64,000 bases of DNA from contig NRSV01000048.1 in NCBI GenBank assembly GCA_002286855.1, forward strand, positions 62,001-126,000, given 5' to 3'. Shown piece after piece: positions 52,923-64,000 of the stretch; the stretch's first letter is position 1; each line of letters begins with the position of its first letter. A program made the translations under genes and the position numbers. The DNA is from Bipolaris cookei. Its lineage: Eukaryota > Ascomycota > Dothideomycetes > Pleosporales > Pleosporaceae. The notes under the pieces were generated by a model. That model was not told where the DNA came from, searched no databases, and worked only from the letters and a program-made list of their open reading frames with translations.

Positions 52923-54481
52923 TGTTTTTGCCACTACCGTCAATGTTCTTTTGTCTACTGTAATTTCTCTTTTTGTCATTTCCATCACACACCCATGGCG
53001 CATGTCGGAGTTCATCATGTCCGTAGTGCACCACTCTCGCTTCATACCTGGTTCTATTTTCAACACGCCCTCGCGCGATGTTCATTATTACCCTTTCGAC
53101 TCGGCATTTATTACTTGGGGAAATCTGCGCCACCAATTTTTTTCATACGTTTAGTGACAGCACCTAGCCGTCCATGGACAACACACGGTTATACCCCCCC
53201 TCCCCCATACACACACACACACACTTCTTCACACGCAACCTTTTTTATTTCCCATGTCCAGACTTCCTTGAAATAATTTTGGGTTACCCGATTTGGTCTC
53301 CAAATGTCCTTTTGTTTTCCTTTTCGAGTTATGGTTTCTACGAGTTTTCTGAACGAGAGAGGGAGACAAAGCAAAGGGGGAGGGGGGGGTGACTTTTGTT
53401 TGTTCGTGGCTGAAGCGGGACATCCCTCGTCTTGAAACATGACATGTCTCATGACACGAATAACCCCTCTCTTTGCACCCTCTTTTTTCTTCTAGCTCCT
53501 CTTTTCTGAAGAGTCGGCTGGCGGGACTTCTGGCCTCCGCCTTTTTATTCATTTTCCACACCTTTTTTTTTCCTCATTTGCATTTACTACGGTCATGGGG
53601 TTGGTGGGAACGTGATACCTTGTTTTTCGGCAATGGCAGGCAGGGGAGGAAAGGGAAGGGGAAGGGGAAAAATTCGAGGTGGTTAATTCAAAGTGAGGAG
53701 GAAGATGACAAAGAAAGTGTGTGTGGTTTTTCTTCACAAAAGACAAGACCGAGTCTTTTTTATCTATATTCAGACTCGAAAGGTTTTTCTTAAAGCTACC
53801 AAAGAAAAATGAGAAATCCGTGTGCATTGTTCAATTTTTTGTGTGCCTTGTCTTCTGTTGGTGATGTCATTACTGGGATTGTGCTTACTTGCTTGCCCGC
53901 TGTTTGTTTGTTTCAATAACCCTTTTTTCATTACCGATTGCCATCTTGTATTCTTGATCTATGTCCTCCCTCAGATAGATTAAAAATCCACAAACACCAA
54001 CAAAAGGTCCTATTAAATTGTTTTATTGTTCGAAACTATCATGTTTCACGTCATCTACTTCTTACCAGGTTCAACCTCAACCATTTTAAAGCACCAACCC
54101 GCTACTTTCTTTTAACATTGTTCATTCAATATAGCTGCTTACTTGTTTATCTTCCGTCCAACCGGTGCCTGATGGTTCTCTCACTGGGTTAAATGAGGTT
54201 GCGTTGACACTAAGGAAAGCAGTGAAGAGAGGGGAGTATCATGTCATATGTACATGCCGTGCTTACGTTTTATTTCTTATTCTTTTTATTTTTGTTTGCT
54301 TGCTGGAGCATGTGAGAGATGGGGATGGTACGATGGCCGTGGTCCACTGAACGATGGTTGAATGTACTTTGAGGTGGATGGGAAAGCGAAGGGTTTTCGC
54401 ACCAATCACATTCCCCTACCCTACCCTCATCCATTTCTTTCTCTGTATCTTCCGTCTTCAAACTGTATGTGTACTCCACTC
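52923..54481. other. intergenic region
   Basis: T-rich 3' flank with many short homopolymers. No gene was seen. Confidence 0.45.
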
Positions 54482-55124
54482 ATGACCCAATCTCGCGCCT
54501 ACGTCCCCCCCCCCCCCCCCAAAAAAAAAGGTCAACACACCCCACTCCCGCTCCGTCCGCGGCACCCTCTCGCATCCCAACCGCCCCTCCTCCCCGTCTT
54601 CCTCATCCTCCTCCCAACCTCCCCCCAGTCTCAGCGACGCCACAAGCCTAATCCCCGAAAACGCCTCCTTCTCCCTTCCACCCCACGACTCGGCCCCACC
54701 ACCATCTCCCTTGCAAACCCCCACCTCCTCTTCGTCTCTTATAGCCTCACCCTCCTCTACTACGACCTCAGCCCCCACACCCAGCACCCCCTACTGTACC
54801 CTCGGCACCGCAGCAGGCGGGCCGGATAAGAGAGCCGTGGGGAATGGTGGGGTGGGTGCTGCTGGGGGTACCGCTGAAGAGGTAATAGTCAAAGGAAAAA
54901 GTAAGGGGAAGGGAGAGGGGAAGGGGGAGAGGAAGGGAGAGGAAAAAGGGGAGGTGGATAGTCGACGGGTTATAGGGACGCTGGGGATTAAGCGGCATGA
55001 AGGGAGGGTTGAGAAGACGATATTGGGGGATCCGGCGAGGTTGACGGTGGAGAGGGAGGAGAAGAAGATGGATGGGGGGATGGAGAGGGAAGGGAAGGGG
55101 AAGGCGAGGGAGAGTAAGTTGTGA
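54482..55124 (+). pseudogene. possible gene, frame broken or spliced at a C16A9 homopolymer
   Basis: From 54531 to 55124 one frame is open and protein-like: VNTPHSRSVRGTLSHPNRPS, DATSLIPENASFSLPPHDSA, then a Gly/Lys/Glu-rich part and IKRHEGRVEKTILGDPARLT. Its upstream partner is unclear. The ATG at 54482 (MTQSRAYV then prolines) leads into 16 C and 9 A, after which the frame is off by one base. Either the homopolymer length is wrong in the assembly, or a real frameshift exists, or an intron with a GTATGT donor at 54466 joins a different first exon. I do not recognise the protein. It could also be a chance frame in GC-rich DNA. Confidence 0.3.
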
Positions 55125-56014
55125 GGGATACAGTGTGAGTGATGTGGTTGTAAAAGAGAAGCGAGAGTGATATATCGTTCCTATAGGAATTGTGCAAAAA
55201 TAAAATAGAGGGAGAACGACAACGACGTGCATAGACGGGGTTGTCCGTTTTTCCTTTTTTTTTGTGGGGGGGGGAGGGGGGAGGGAGGGAGCTTTCGGCT
55301 CATGCATGTTGTTGTACTTTTCGTCTTTCTTTCTTCTCAACCAAGTCAAAGCACCATCAAAACACCTTTTATGTATATAAAAACGGGTATGATTTTAAAT
55401 ATTTGATGAGTGTCATAACATCGTCGCGTAATCATTTAACCCAAGCAAAAAAATGCATGTTAAATATCCCCTTCCCAAAGAAAAGATTTCTCAAAATCAA
55501 AACAACTTTCGCTATGCTAGAAGGTAAAAAGAGAGGAAAATGCTATGCTTTGTGAACTCAAAAACTCGCACACACATACACGCGCACGCCGGTTTGAATC
55601 TAAAATCAAAAGACGGGAGAAAAAGAAGAGAGAGGAAAAGGAAAAGGAAAAGAGGTCTTCTACATTTCTCCTCCCTTTCACAAAAAATTGTTGAAGAAAA
55701 GTAAAAGGAGAGGAAGAGAAAGAGCGCCCACGCAAAGGGTATATCGTAATTATGGTACAAGAGAAACAGAAAAATTAAACAAATGCATCTTTCTTCAGGG
55801 AAGCCATTTTTTACCCATATGTATGTGTGTGTGTATGTCCCCTTTTTTGATGTTGCGCCGAAAATAAGACAACGTCCAAGAACCGAGGGAGGAAAAAAAG
55901 CTGCAAAATGTTGTGTGGGCCATAAAATTTTTGAAGAAAGGAATTCTTTGCATGGTCTTGCCACGGGGCGAAATTTTACTATGATAGTGGACGAGGGGGG
56001 GGGGAAGACTTGCT
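55125..56014. other. intergenic region, homopolymer-rich
   Basis: G-runs near 55262-55290 and A/T-rich DNA. It contains the 3' flank of the TBC gene. No gene was seen. Confidence 0.45.
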
Positions 56015-59000
56015 TCACTTCATACCCATTTTGCGGAACTTGCGGGATGCGCGACGGCGCAGGACGTTCATGCCCATGGCCTTCCGGAGGCTATCTCTGT
56101 CGCCATCCTCGTCATCTTCCACCTGGTGTCCATGATGGCGGCGGCCGTTGCTGTTCTTTACAGAATTTTGATGGGCAATTATGTTTTGTTCGCGCCAGAA
56201 CATACGTTTCTGGTCAATTACTTGTTGTGACAGATTACCAAAACCCTTCTTGACGAACGCCAGATCGTGCAAGATGTTCGGGTCCAGACAGCGCCTGGGC
56301 AGCGTTTGAACGGCCATGAATATTTCACCGTCGCCTGGACGGTACTTTCTAATTTCCGGCTCGCCAAGCTTAAAAATGGCAAGGGCGTAGCGGTACAGAG
56401 CGCGTGGACCCTCGTATAGAAAAGCATCCCATACACGAAGGACGGTTTCAATCGGAAGTACACCGACAAAGATGCTCATGAACCAAGATGTGCACGAAAG
56501 AGCAACAGTAGGTTGGCGTTGGAACTTGGAGTTGGGGTGGGCGTAAGAGCCAGCGCCGGTATTGATGAGATCGGTATCATTGATTGAGGCCCAAACCTTG
56601 GGTAGATAATCTTTGATCAGCATCATGAGAACATTGACCTCGGTATTCGCAAGGCTACGAGCGTGTGCGCCTGGGAGATGATTTTGCGTAATAATGGTCA
56701 AGAGAATGAAGGCCTTTTCCTTGTCTTGCTTGAGGAAGAGCAACAGAAGACCAGCGATGAAGTTGAGCGATTGGCAGTATCCAATATTGGGGTTGTTCAG
56801 AGCGAAGCATGACAAGACCTCGCGAAGGTCTTGAATCAGCGCAGGCTCGTCATCGTCCTCCCCGTCTAGCAAATCAGTCGCTGGTTCAGGTCGGAAATGA
56901 ATGTTGTCGGGAAAAGTCCTGTCGAGGTCGCGTTCAATAGCATCTCTGTCGTCCTTGTTGAGTTCATCTCGTCGTAAACGGGCTACAAGCGATTTGTAGA
57001 GACCAACATTTTCTTTTTGTGTGATCATGTGCTGACCGCCAGAGTAATACCACCACATGGCGCCTCGCCACTCAGGAGGATAACCCTTGCGTGCATATCT
57101 CTTGACCTTCTCGCACATTTCCGGGAATGTCGTCGGGTCGTCGGTCGGTAGTCCTTGCTTGGTCATCAAAGCAATCCATTTACCACGTCGACGTGCAATG
57201 TGCTCTTCGTATCTTGCTGCCCAAGCATTGTACTCTTGGACACTAATCTTCTCAGAGGCCTTTTTGAAGCCATAACGATCCCTTTCCACAGGGATAGCAG
57301 TTTTGCGCAGGCCGGGCATAACCACGGGAATTGGGAGCCCAGAAGACATGTCAGAATCTTGAGCTGGTTCTGGTTTACCTTTAGCCGGAGCTAGTTGGGC
57401 CATCTTGCCCAGATCGAGCAATGCACTCTTTCGATCGAAGACACTAGTAGAAGCGCGACGGGGGATTGCCTCATCTTCGTCAAGTTCCGGGAGAGGTTGT
57501 GATCGTTGCACTGGCGGAGATTGCGGGCCATTAGCACCGGCACTCGAGTCATGTGAGAAGGTACGCGAGCGACTGGGTCTTTTGCTGTGCCGCTTCGAGT
57601 AGGCTTCAATACTTGCCCAATCTTGACGTGAGAGTCGAGATCTGTTAGTGGGCAATTGAGGAAGTCCAGATATCTCACGACGAATGTTATCCATCTGAGA
57701 GCGGCTTGCGTGGGCGCTCTTTGAGTGACGATGTCCTTTGGTGTTTGCTAAATTTGTGGTTTCAGTGGTTCTAAGGGACAAAGCCTGTAGGGTGACTGAG
57801 ACCCGACGGGGCATATCCGCGCTGGACCGTTTCATCGTGACCGACAATCTCTTTTTGGGAAGCTGCACTACTGCTTGGATGGTCCTTGGTGTATACGGAG
57901 CCTGGTAGGGGCTCACTTGACCCTTGTGCATGTGGTCCACTTGCAGCGTTTTCGGTTCTATCGCATTTGCATTGTGTACATCGAGATCAGAGCCTGACTC
58001 AGACGTCGTACGAATAGTTAGCAGCTTTTTCTGCTCGGTGTGATTCTCTGTTGAGTCTTCTGCGCGTGGGTAGGGCCGTTCGTCCCATCGCTTGAGGCTT
58101 TCGTTGGATTGGAAGGAGTCGAGAGAGTCGAAATCGCAGGACGGTGTTTGAGACAGCTCAGGAGGTTCAGAGTCAAGGGCAGTGGGTGAAGGATTTCCAA
58201 AATGGTCATCATGCGGCTCGACAATCGGGCTGCGGTCATCATCCTCTTCATCGTAGTAGTACGAATCGAGCACGTCACTGACAGCGTCTAGCTGTTCTTC
58301 TTCCTCGGCAATATCTGAAGTAAGCATTGTTTCTGGGGAGTCATCCCGATCCCGTTTGCGATCTCTTGACTGGTCTCTTGAGTACATGCCACTGTGCAGG
58401 TCGCTAGCAATAGAGCTACGAGCAGTAATGATACTACTTCGTTCTGTGCCGCTTGTCTCCATTAGGCTCGATGAAGCGTTTGTGAATCCAGATCTAAAGC
58501 TAGCTCTTGGCTCCTCATTTCGGAATGGTCGAGCCGGGGGAGGGTAGTAATCGTTGTGAGACCAGTTAGGCACGCCTCTGTTAGGCTTGTACGTGCCTGA
58601 GAGGTTTGCCCGCTCATTTGCATGATGCTGTGCATAATCTGGTATGGAGGTAGCGGCCCTCAGCGACGGCTGAAAAGACGACTGGGGGCCAGTCATTCCT
58701 CGGGCTCGGAATGGCGCAGCCGGGGGACCTGGGAGGTCCTCGTTGGATGAATTCCATGTTGGGCCATTCGAGTTGACCGGATTACTAGCTAGAGGATTGA
58801 AGATGGTGCGAAGATCGGGCGAGCAAGGGGCGCTGTCCTGACGTGACATTGCCGAAGCGGCTGTTGGGGACATGGGTATTGGGGTAGAAGAAGGTGGATT
58901 TGCATGGCGGGGAGAAGGTACGGCGGCATGACGGAGGAGAGAAGGGGCTCTTTGTCGTAGAGAGTATTTGGGCGAAGGGATGGTCGGGCTGTCGGCAGGC

Positions 59001-59266
59001 GTTGGACTGTAGGTGGGACGGTCGTAAGGCTGAGCGGCTACCGCGTGCATCTGGAGCTGGGTTGGGTGCTTTGAGCGGAGCGCGCCAAAACCCTTTGTGG
59101 CAGCATACGGTATCTGGGGCTGTGGTGAGGCGGGAGGAGTGTAGTCGGTTGGCGAGACTCGATGGAGGACATGGGACGGGTGGTGTGGAATGGCCGTGTC
59201 GGAGTCCCGTCCGGCACTGGCAGCTTGGGAGACGCCAGGAGCGACGCGCAGGAGGGTATCACCCAT
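56015..59266 (-). CDS. TBC-domain Rab GTPase-activating protein
   Basis: Single exon, 1083 residues from MGDTLLRVAPG, the first ATG of the frame. The N-terminal 650 residues are disordered, Ser/Pro/Arg-rich, with acidic patches (IAEEEEQLDAVSDVLDSYYYDEEDDD). The TBC domain fills the C-terminal third. It starts after YNAWAARYEEHIARRRGKW with KGYPPEWRGAMWWYYSGG. The arginine finger is in IERDLDRTFPDN (Arg about 783) and the glutamine finger in YCQSLNF (about 830-836). Later motifs are SWFMSIFVGVLPIETVLRVWDAFLYEG. It accelerates GTP hydrolysis by Rab proteins in membrane traffic and resembles the yeast Gyp/Msb3 group. The end is basic (RRRASRKFRKMGMK). Which Rab it serves cannot be read from sequence. 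Confidence 0.9.
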   Translation of the reverse strand: MGDTLLRVAPGVSQAASAGRDSDTAIPHHPSHVLHRVSPTDYTPPASPQPQIPYAATKGFGALRSKHPTQLQMHAVAAQPYDRPTYSPTPADSPTIPSPKYSLRQRAPSLLRHAAVPSPRHANPPSSTPIPMSPTAASAMSRQDSAPCSPDLRTIFNPLASNPVNSNGPTWNSSNEDLPGPPAAPFRARGMTGPQSSFQPSLRAATSIPDYAQHHANERANLSGTYKPNRGVPNWSHNDYYPPPARPFRNEEPRASFRSGFTNASSSLMETSGTERSSIITARSSIASDLHSGMYSRDQSRDRKRDRDDSPETMLTSDIAEEEEQLDAVSDVLDSYYYDEEDDDRSPIVEPHDDHFGNPSPTALDSEPPELSQTPSCDFDSLDSFQSNESLKRWDERPYPRAEDSTENHTEQKKLLTIRTTSESGSDLDVHNANAIEPKTLQVDHMHKGQVSPYQAPYTPRTIQAVVQLPKKRLSVTMKRSSADMPRRVSVTLQALSLRTTETTNLANTKGHRHSKSAHASRSQMDNIRREISGLPQLPTNRSRLSRQDWASIEAYSKRHSKRPSRSRTFSHDSSAGANGPQSPPVQRSQPLPELDEDEAIPRRASTSVFDRKSALLDLGKMAQLAPAKGKPEPAQDSDMSSGLPIPVVMPGLRKTAIPVERDRYGFKKASEKISVQEYNAWAARYEEHIARRRGKWIALMTKQGLPTDDPTTFPEMCEKVKRYARKGYPPEWRGAMWWYYSGGQHMITQKENVGLYKSLVARLRRDELNKDDRDAIERDLDRTFPDNIHFRPEPATDLLDGEDDDEPALIQDLREVLSCFALNNPNIGYCQSLNFIAGLLLLFLKQDKEKAFILLTIITQNHLPGAHARSLANTEVNVLMMLIKDYLPKVWASINDTDLINTGAGSYAHPNSKFQRQPTVALSCTSWFMSIFVGVLPIETVLRVWDAFLYEGPRALYRYALAIFKLGEPEIRKYRPGDGEIFMAVQTLPRRCLDPNILHDLAFVKKGFGNLSQQVIDQKRMFWREQNIIAHQNSVKNSNGRRHHGHQVEDDEDGDRDSLRKAMGMNVLRRRASRKFRKMGMK

Positions 59267-60836
59267 TGCGAGGAGCAGAGGTGGAGATACGGTGGTGGAG
59301 GAGGGAGGCAAGGGCGCTCATTCGGACGGGGTACAGGACAGCTCGGGACTGGAGATTCGGGAGGACATTCTGGGGGGGGAGCGAGCAGTCGAGGTAGGGC
59401 AGCGCGTTGTTGAGGAGTGAAAGAGTCGTGTGGGCATGTGTCATGCGGCAATGGTAGTCGCTTGGACAGTGGGTTCGTCGGGTGTCGCAGCGTCCGGAGT
59501 GGGAGCTGTGGTGCAGGTGGATGAGTGAATGGCCCAGGTGGGTCCCAGCGTGGGTGCGGCAGGTAGATAGGGTGTAGGGTAGGCAGATGAGATGGAGCCA
59601 GACAGGGAGCGTGTCGTGGCGCACAGGCACCGGGGGAATCAGACGGTAGTGAGGACGGAAGTGCGGCCAGTGTGTAACAGGAAAGACTCCTTTGGCCTGG
59701 ATTGACGCTGGACAACTGACTCTCTCGAGGCTGCCAAGACGCCACGGCCATGCCTCCTCATCCCCGATGCCTATAGCCCGACTAAGGGGGGCCGCGCCGC
59801 GGGTCGAGCGTTTCAAGGGCCACCACGGAACTCGTCGGAGAAAGCGTTCATTGCCTGGGCTGTGACGGCCCAAGTGGGCGAGTCCTGCATAAGCTTTGTC
59901 GACGAGACGACGACAACGAGAACGGCCGCTGCATTATCGCTTACTCAATGCCCATGGTGATAGTACGATGTGATATGATGTGATGGAGTAGAGAGGGGGA
60001 AGGGGGAGACGCGTGCCAGGCCAATCAGCGACAGCCTGCTTATGCGCCTCTTTTGGGCATAGCCACTTGCACCGCTAGAGCACCGCCATCCATCAACCAC
60101 ACTGTTCTCGCACAGCCATGGCAGCAGCTTGACTGCAAGTACTCACTGTGAAAATGGCAGCCGACACGCACATGTAAGTAGCGTTTCGTTTCGCAGAGGC
60201 CATGTCCTTGGGCCTTGCGTGCCCTGGCTACCCTGCGTTGCCCTGCTTTGCCCTGCACGGGGACTGTGTACTTAGGTCAATTAAGCAATCAATCACAACA
60301 CAGACAGCACACGGTGGTTGCTTCGCCTCGCCAATAACATACAAAGACACCAGACGATTATTCAGAAAACATCACAGTTGGGACCGCGCACAGGCACAAG
60401 CACGGCCAAGATAGGCAAGCACCGAACCGCAGCAGCCTTGTCGCGCGCGCTTCTAGAAGGCCGCGTTTCAGGGCCTCCCCGGCCTCTCACCACCCACGCG
60501 ACTCGCTTCGTCTGCCATCACCTTGCTAACACGGGGGATTTGCCATTTTGCTCATGACGACATGCGACCGTTGTCTTCATTTCATATGCTTTGCTTTAGT
60601 AAACACGCTACCCTGCCCAGCTATCTTGCTTGCACGTCGATGCGCTGGAGACATGGCGATCTGCATGTACACGCCATGCTTCTTTGCCCACCGCCCACCC
60701 AGCGACCCATCCGCATGCAAATTTCGCCAAACGCCAATCATGTAATCAATGTGTAGCTGCTGACCGCCGTCCTGTCCAAACTGCCTCCTAATCACCCTTC
60801 TTCCTGCCCATGCGCGTGCCCACGTGGCCGTGGCCC
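59267..60836. other. 1.6 kb upstream region of the TBC gene
   Basis: GC-rich. Three overlapping open frames near 59038-59873 are stop-poor but have unnatural composition; this is a probable leader or promoter. No gene was seen. Confidence 0.45.
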
Positions 60837-61429
60837 TCATTTGGCATAGCGCTTGACCCAGTCTTTTGCGTTCTTGTCAAACTCCTGGCGGTTCTCTCGG
60901 TATTCGTTAGCAATCGACGGCTCAATCGCATCGTCTGGGTTAGGCTCGATGAGCAGCGTCTGGATCAGGCGCAGAACAGAAACCACCTTGTTCGGTGGCT
61001 TCCACTCGTCCGCGCGTAACAGGCCCAAACACATGGAGCCCTTGTCGTCGTTACTGACGTTGGGATGGTAGATCTTGGTCCGGAAGCTGACCACGGGCGG
61101 CTTGAACGGATACTCGGTTGGGAATGTAATCTCGAGCTTGAAGTGGCCGCCCTACATACACACAGTCGTCAGCGGGTGGTGCTCCCGTATGCACGGAGGT
61201 TGCTGGTCAGCAAAAACACATACAGCATACGCAGACTGCTCGGGACCATCCATCAGCACTTCCCATTTGGTCATGTTCTGTTCGTCAAAATTGATCTTCA
61301 TGCCCGGCGGGGTGTCAGCCATGCACTCGCCATACTCCTGCCCAGCTGTTAGCCGTCTGGCTTGTGCGGCACTACATAGGACCATCACAGGCTTGCCTTT
61401 AGGATGCGCTTCTTGGCTCCAGTGCTCAT
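60837..61429 (-). CDS. E2 ubiquitin-conjugating enzyme
   Basis: Three exons on the minus strand: 61429-61397, 61337-61224, 61151-60837, giving 153 residues, a complete UBC fold. The second intron has GTATGT...TAG ends. The first has a GC donor (AAG|GCAAGC) and a CAG acceptor; it joins AKKRILK to EYGECMADTPPG in the helix 1 region typical of E2s. Core motifs: FPTEYPFKPPVVSFRTKIYH, then HPNVSNDDKGSMCLGLL with the likely catalytic Cys 90, and WKPPNKVVSVLRLIQTLL. The C-terminus is ANEYRENRQEFDKNAKDWV. The protein takes ubiquitin from E1 and passes it to substrates with E3 ligases. It resembles the UBE2L3/Ubc4 class; the exact subfamily is uncertain. Confidence 0.9.
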
Positions 61430-63108
61430 GGTGGCAGTGCGTTGGTCAACCGTCTGTCGTGCACTAGGGTTCGATGGCAAGCTGTGACGCCTGGTCTTGC
61501 CGGCTTTGTATTCCGGAGCAGCAACGAGTGTTTCTATCGCACAAGGCAAGACAAGTGGCCGAGTCGAATGAATGAATGAATGAGCACGAGCTTGGTGGGA
61601 TAGTATGTACAGGGCAAGCGGTGTGCAGTGGCACAGGATGCGTGTGTGAGTGTGGAAGAGAGAAAGATGGATGTGGGGAAGGTTGGCTATGAATGACGAG
61701 GTGCTTGGGTTGGGATCCTTAGTCAAAGCTCCGCATGCGGCCCGGCAGAAGGGTCATCAGCTTTCACTGGGTGGCGGCTGCAGGTGCTCGCTAGCATTTC
61801 CTCGTCGTTTTCAGTCTGCACGATTGTCCCTACTCTACTCTACAGAGGCGAGCAACTTGTCTCTGCCACGGGAATTGTGGCACTGACTGACAACCAACGA
61901 CGTCATTGGAAACATTCGGAGCAAGCCCGTATCGGTACTACTGCGCCGCCTCATTTAACACATTCGACCAAGCGAGCCCTCCAGGCGCAACCCCGGCTTG
62001 CTCAAGACTTTGTTTTTTACAGGCATGCGTCTTCGCAGCCAAAGACACTTGGGCGCGCCAGATGCCAGTGGAACAGCATAGCGGTTAGCGGGCAACAGCG
62101 AAGCGCCCATTGTGAGCGCAGCATAAGACCGGCCTGCCGTGATGCAGAGTAGCTCGGCATGACATTGCAGAGCGGGCGTTTGCAATGCAACTCGACGGTT
62201 ATGCTCACCACCTCATACAGCACTGGCACCCAACATGTTCCATAATGGCGTAATGACTCACGGCTGTGCACAAGCGCAATTCAATGCCCCCGCGTTTCCA
62301 AGTGCCTTGTCTCCATTGCCGACTTGGGCGCAGTCTGCTGTGCCTAACAAACTTACTCGTCACATGAGTCACAAAGGGTCCCAGAAGGCGAAGCAGGAAG
62401 GGCCCAACTGCAACGGCTCGATCCGTATGTCACGTTACACCGCGACATGAACGTGACGCGCATGCTTCACAGGCATTGCCCAACACGGCCTCGTGTCTGT
62501 CATGATCGGACCCCACCCAGCCGATCATGTCTTCCTCCCGATGCGATCCTGGCCTTGGCGAAGCTCGTCACGTGGCCCTCGTGTCGTCGGTGTGTCGCTT
62601 ACGGCCCTCACCCTCGCATTCGTGTGTATACATGGACCAAACAAACACCAAGCATAAGCCACATTAGGCTATACCCGAACAAGGTGCCGAATCAAAAGGC
62701 TGCACACAGTATTGCCTTGCTGCCTGATTCCCACCTGCATCCAGCCGTGCCGCCGGTCGTCGCCATCGACGAGTAAAAACATCCATCTGCATGCTACACA
62801 GCCCAACGCTAGCTGTCAAGGCTGCAGGGATGCCACTTGGCGACGGCAGTATTTAATCGTTGGCATCCCCGCCATCTCGGCCCTTACGCCTCACGACAAG
62901 CGAGTTCGACAACCAAAGTGTGCTTTGTCTTCACCACCAGTGTGGATAAACACACTTAAGCTCTTCGAATCCTCACTCACTTTTCTCCCCGAAAGGTTTG
63001 CGAGTTCGAGAGTTTCCAGAGCTCCCAACTTTACATGAACGTTGCGTCACACTAACCTGTCCACTCTTTACGAGAAACACCCCCCTCGCTTCAGTCGCTC
63101 GCTTCATC
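61430..63108. other. 1.7 kb divergent intergenic region
   Basis: Spacer between the E2 and the second BTB gene. Only short frames were seen, with nothing recognisable. Confidence 0.45.
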
Positions 63109-63932
63109 ATGTTCGGTAAGCGTTCTTTGGCCAGTTCAAAGGACAAGGACCGTTCAGGCAAGATCACCAAGCAGCCAAAGAGATCGTTTCGCGATGCCTC
63201 CAAGCAAAAGGCCATTGCCGAAAAGCTGGATGCACGCAAGGACAGCCCTATGATGGACGGAGGATCACCACAGTTGACCTCTGCCATTGTGACAGTCATC
63301 GTTGGTTCCGACCAACGACTGTTCGCGGCCCACGAAGACGTGCTATGTCATTCTCCGTACTTTGCTGAACTGCTGCGGAGTCAGTTCTTCGAGTCAACTA
63401 ACCGCCGCATCGATCTGCCCACGGAAGAGCCTGAAATTTTCAGTTGCATCCTCGAGTATTTGTACAAGGGAGACTACTACCCCCGTCTTGTCCACGACAA
63501 GCGGCGCCAGACCTGGATGCTCGAAGGTGCAATTGCATCACCCGACCCCAACAAAACCGGCGACCGCGCTGCCGCAGTCGAGCCAACCTTTTTTCACGCC
63601 GGCGTGGGAGACGTTCTTCTCCGTGACACTGCCGTGTACTGCGCTGCTGATCGCTACGGCCTCGAGGAGCTCAAGAAGCTCTCCCTGCGCAAGCAGGGCC
63701 TGCAGAGCGGGATCGAGGTCGGAACAATCCTGCGTAGTGCACGCTATGCTTACGAGAACACGCCGGACAGCGACTCGCGCCTGCGCGCTCATTACCTCGC
63801 TCTGATTATCCGCAGTCGGAAAACCTTCAAGCGTAGCGGAACCATGCAAATGGAGATGGAGATGGGAGGAAAGCTGTTCTTTGACTTGTTCGTGGCCATG
63901 TGCAATCACGTCGATGATCTTGTGGATGCGAG
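63109..63932 (+). CDS. BTB/POZ-domain protein, 3' end outside the window
   Basis: The first exon runs from ATG 63109 to a GTATGC donor after VDA at 63932 and would continue beyond the window; if unspliced, the frame stops at 63963. A basic N-terminus (MFGKRSLASSKDKDRSGKIT) precedes a BTB domain: AIVTVIVGSDQRLFAAHEDVL, CHSPYFAELLRSQF, RIDLPTEEPEIFSCILEYLY, KGDYYPRL. After an insertion of about 50 residues comes the BTB/BACK-like helix pair (AVYCAADRYGLEELKKLSLRK). Its function is unknown beyond BTB-mediated association. It differs clearly from the BTB protein at 46555. Confidence 0.82.
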
Positions 63933-64000
63933 GTATGCCTTGCGCTTTTCCTCTTTGTCTTGATATATTTTCCAACCATCCGTACTCTGCTGTGATGTAA

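Overview
The window reads as nuclear DNA of a filamentous ascomycete, most likely a Dothideomycete of the Pleosporales type. That placement rests on short introns of about 47-70 bases with GTATGT/GTAAGT donors and CTAAC-like branch sites, single-copy fungal housekeeping genes, one Fot1/pogo-class transposon, and an NLR-like pseudogene carrying RIP-type nonsense changes. It is inferred from family resemblance, not from a database search. Twenty-three protein genes are supported. There is also one possible extra gene with a frame break, one NLR-like pseudogene and one intact DNA transposon. No convincing tRNA, rRNA or CRISPR array was seen.

Layout. 0-15 kb holds housekeeping genes: the proteasome lid subunit RPN8, a SWIM zinc-finger recombination protein, a SWIRM-domain chromatin protein, a CDC50-family flippase subunit, a secreted GH17 glucanase, proteasome alpha-5 and QCR10 of respiratory complex III. 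16-21 kb is a decayed island: a NACHT/ankyrin pseudogene lies next to an intact pogo-like element with TA target-site duplications. 21-26 kb carries two divergent metal transporters, a Mn-type CDF and a ZIP. 27-33 kb carries a TTC36-like TPR gene divergent from 4-hydroxyphenylpyruvate dioxygenase, followed by a convergent Zn2Cys6 regulator. 33-37 kb has an FCP1-like phosphatase homologue divergent from RRP36. 37-43 kb has two secreted proteins around AT-rich DNA with decayed repeats. 43-64 kb has an M28 carboxypeptidase, two BTB proteins, a disordered conserved fungal protein, a TBC RabGAP and an E2 ubiquitin-conjugating enzyme, separated by long low-complexity intergenic stretches.

The functional groupings that stand out are these. 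The TTC36/HPPD head-to-head pair matters because mammalian TTC36 is reported to stabilise HPD. The CDF/ZIP pair combines a probable exporter or compartment loader with an importer. The proteasome and ubiquitin genes (RPN8, alpha-5, E2) are scattered rather than clustered. Exon boundaries were worked out by hand from splice consensus, reading frame and family resemblance. For every complete multi-exon gene model the exon lengths sum to a multiple of three.
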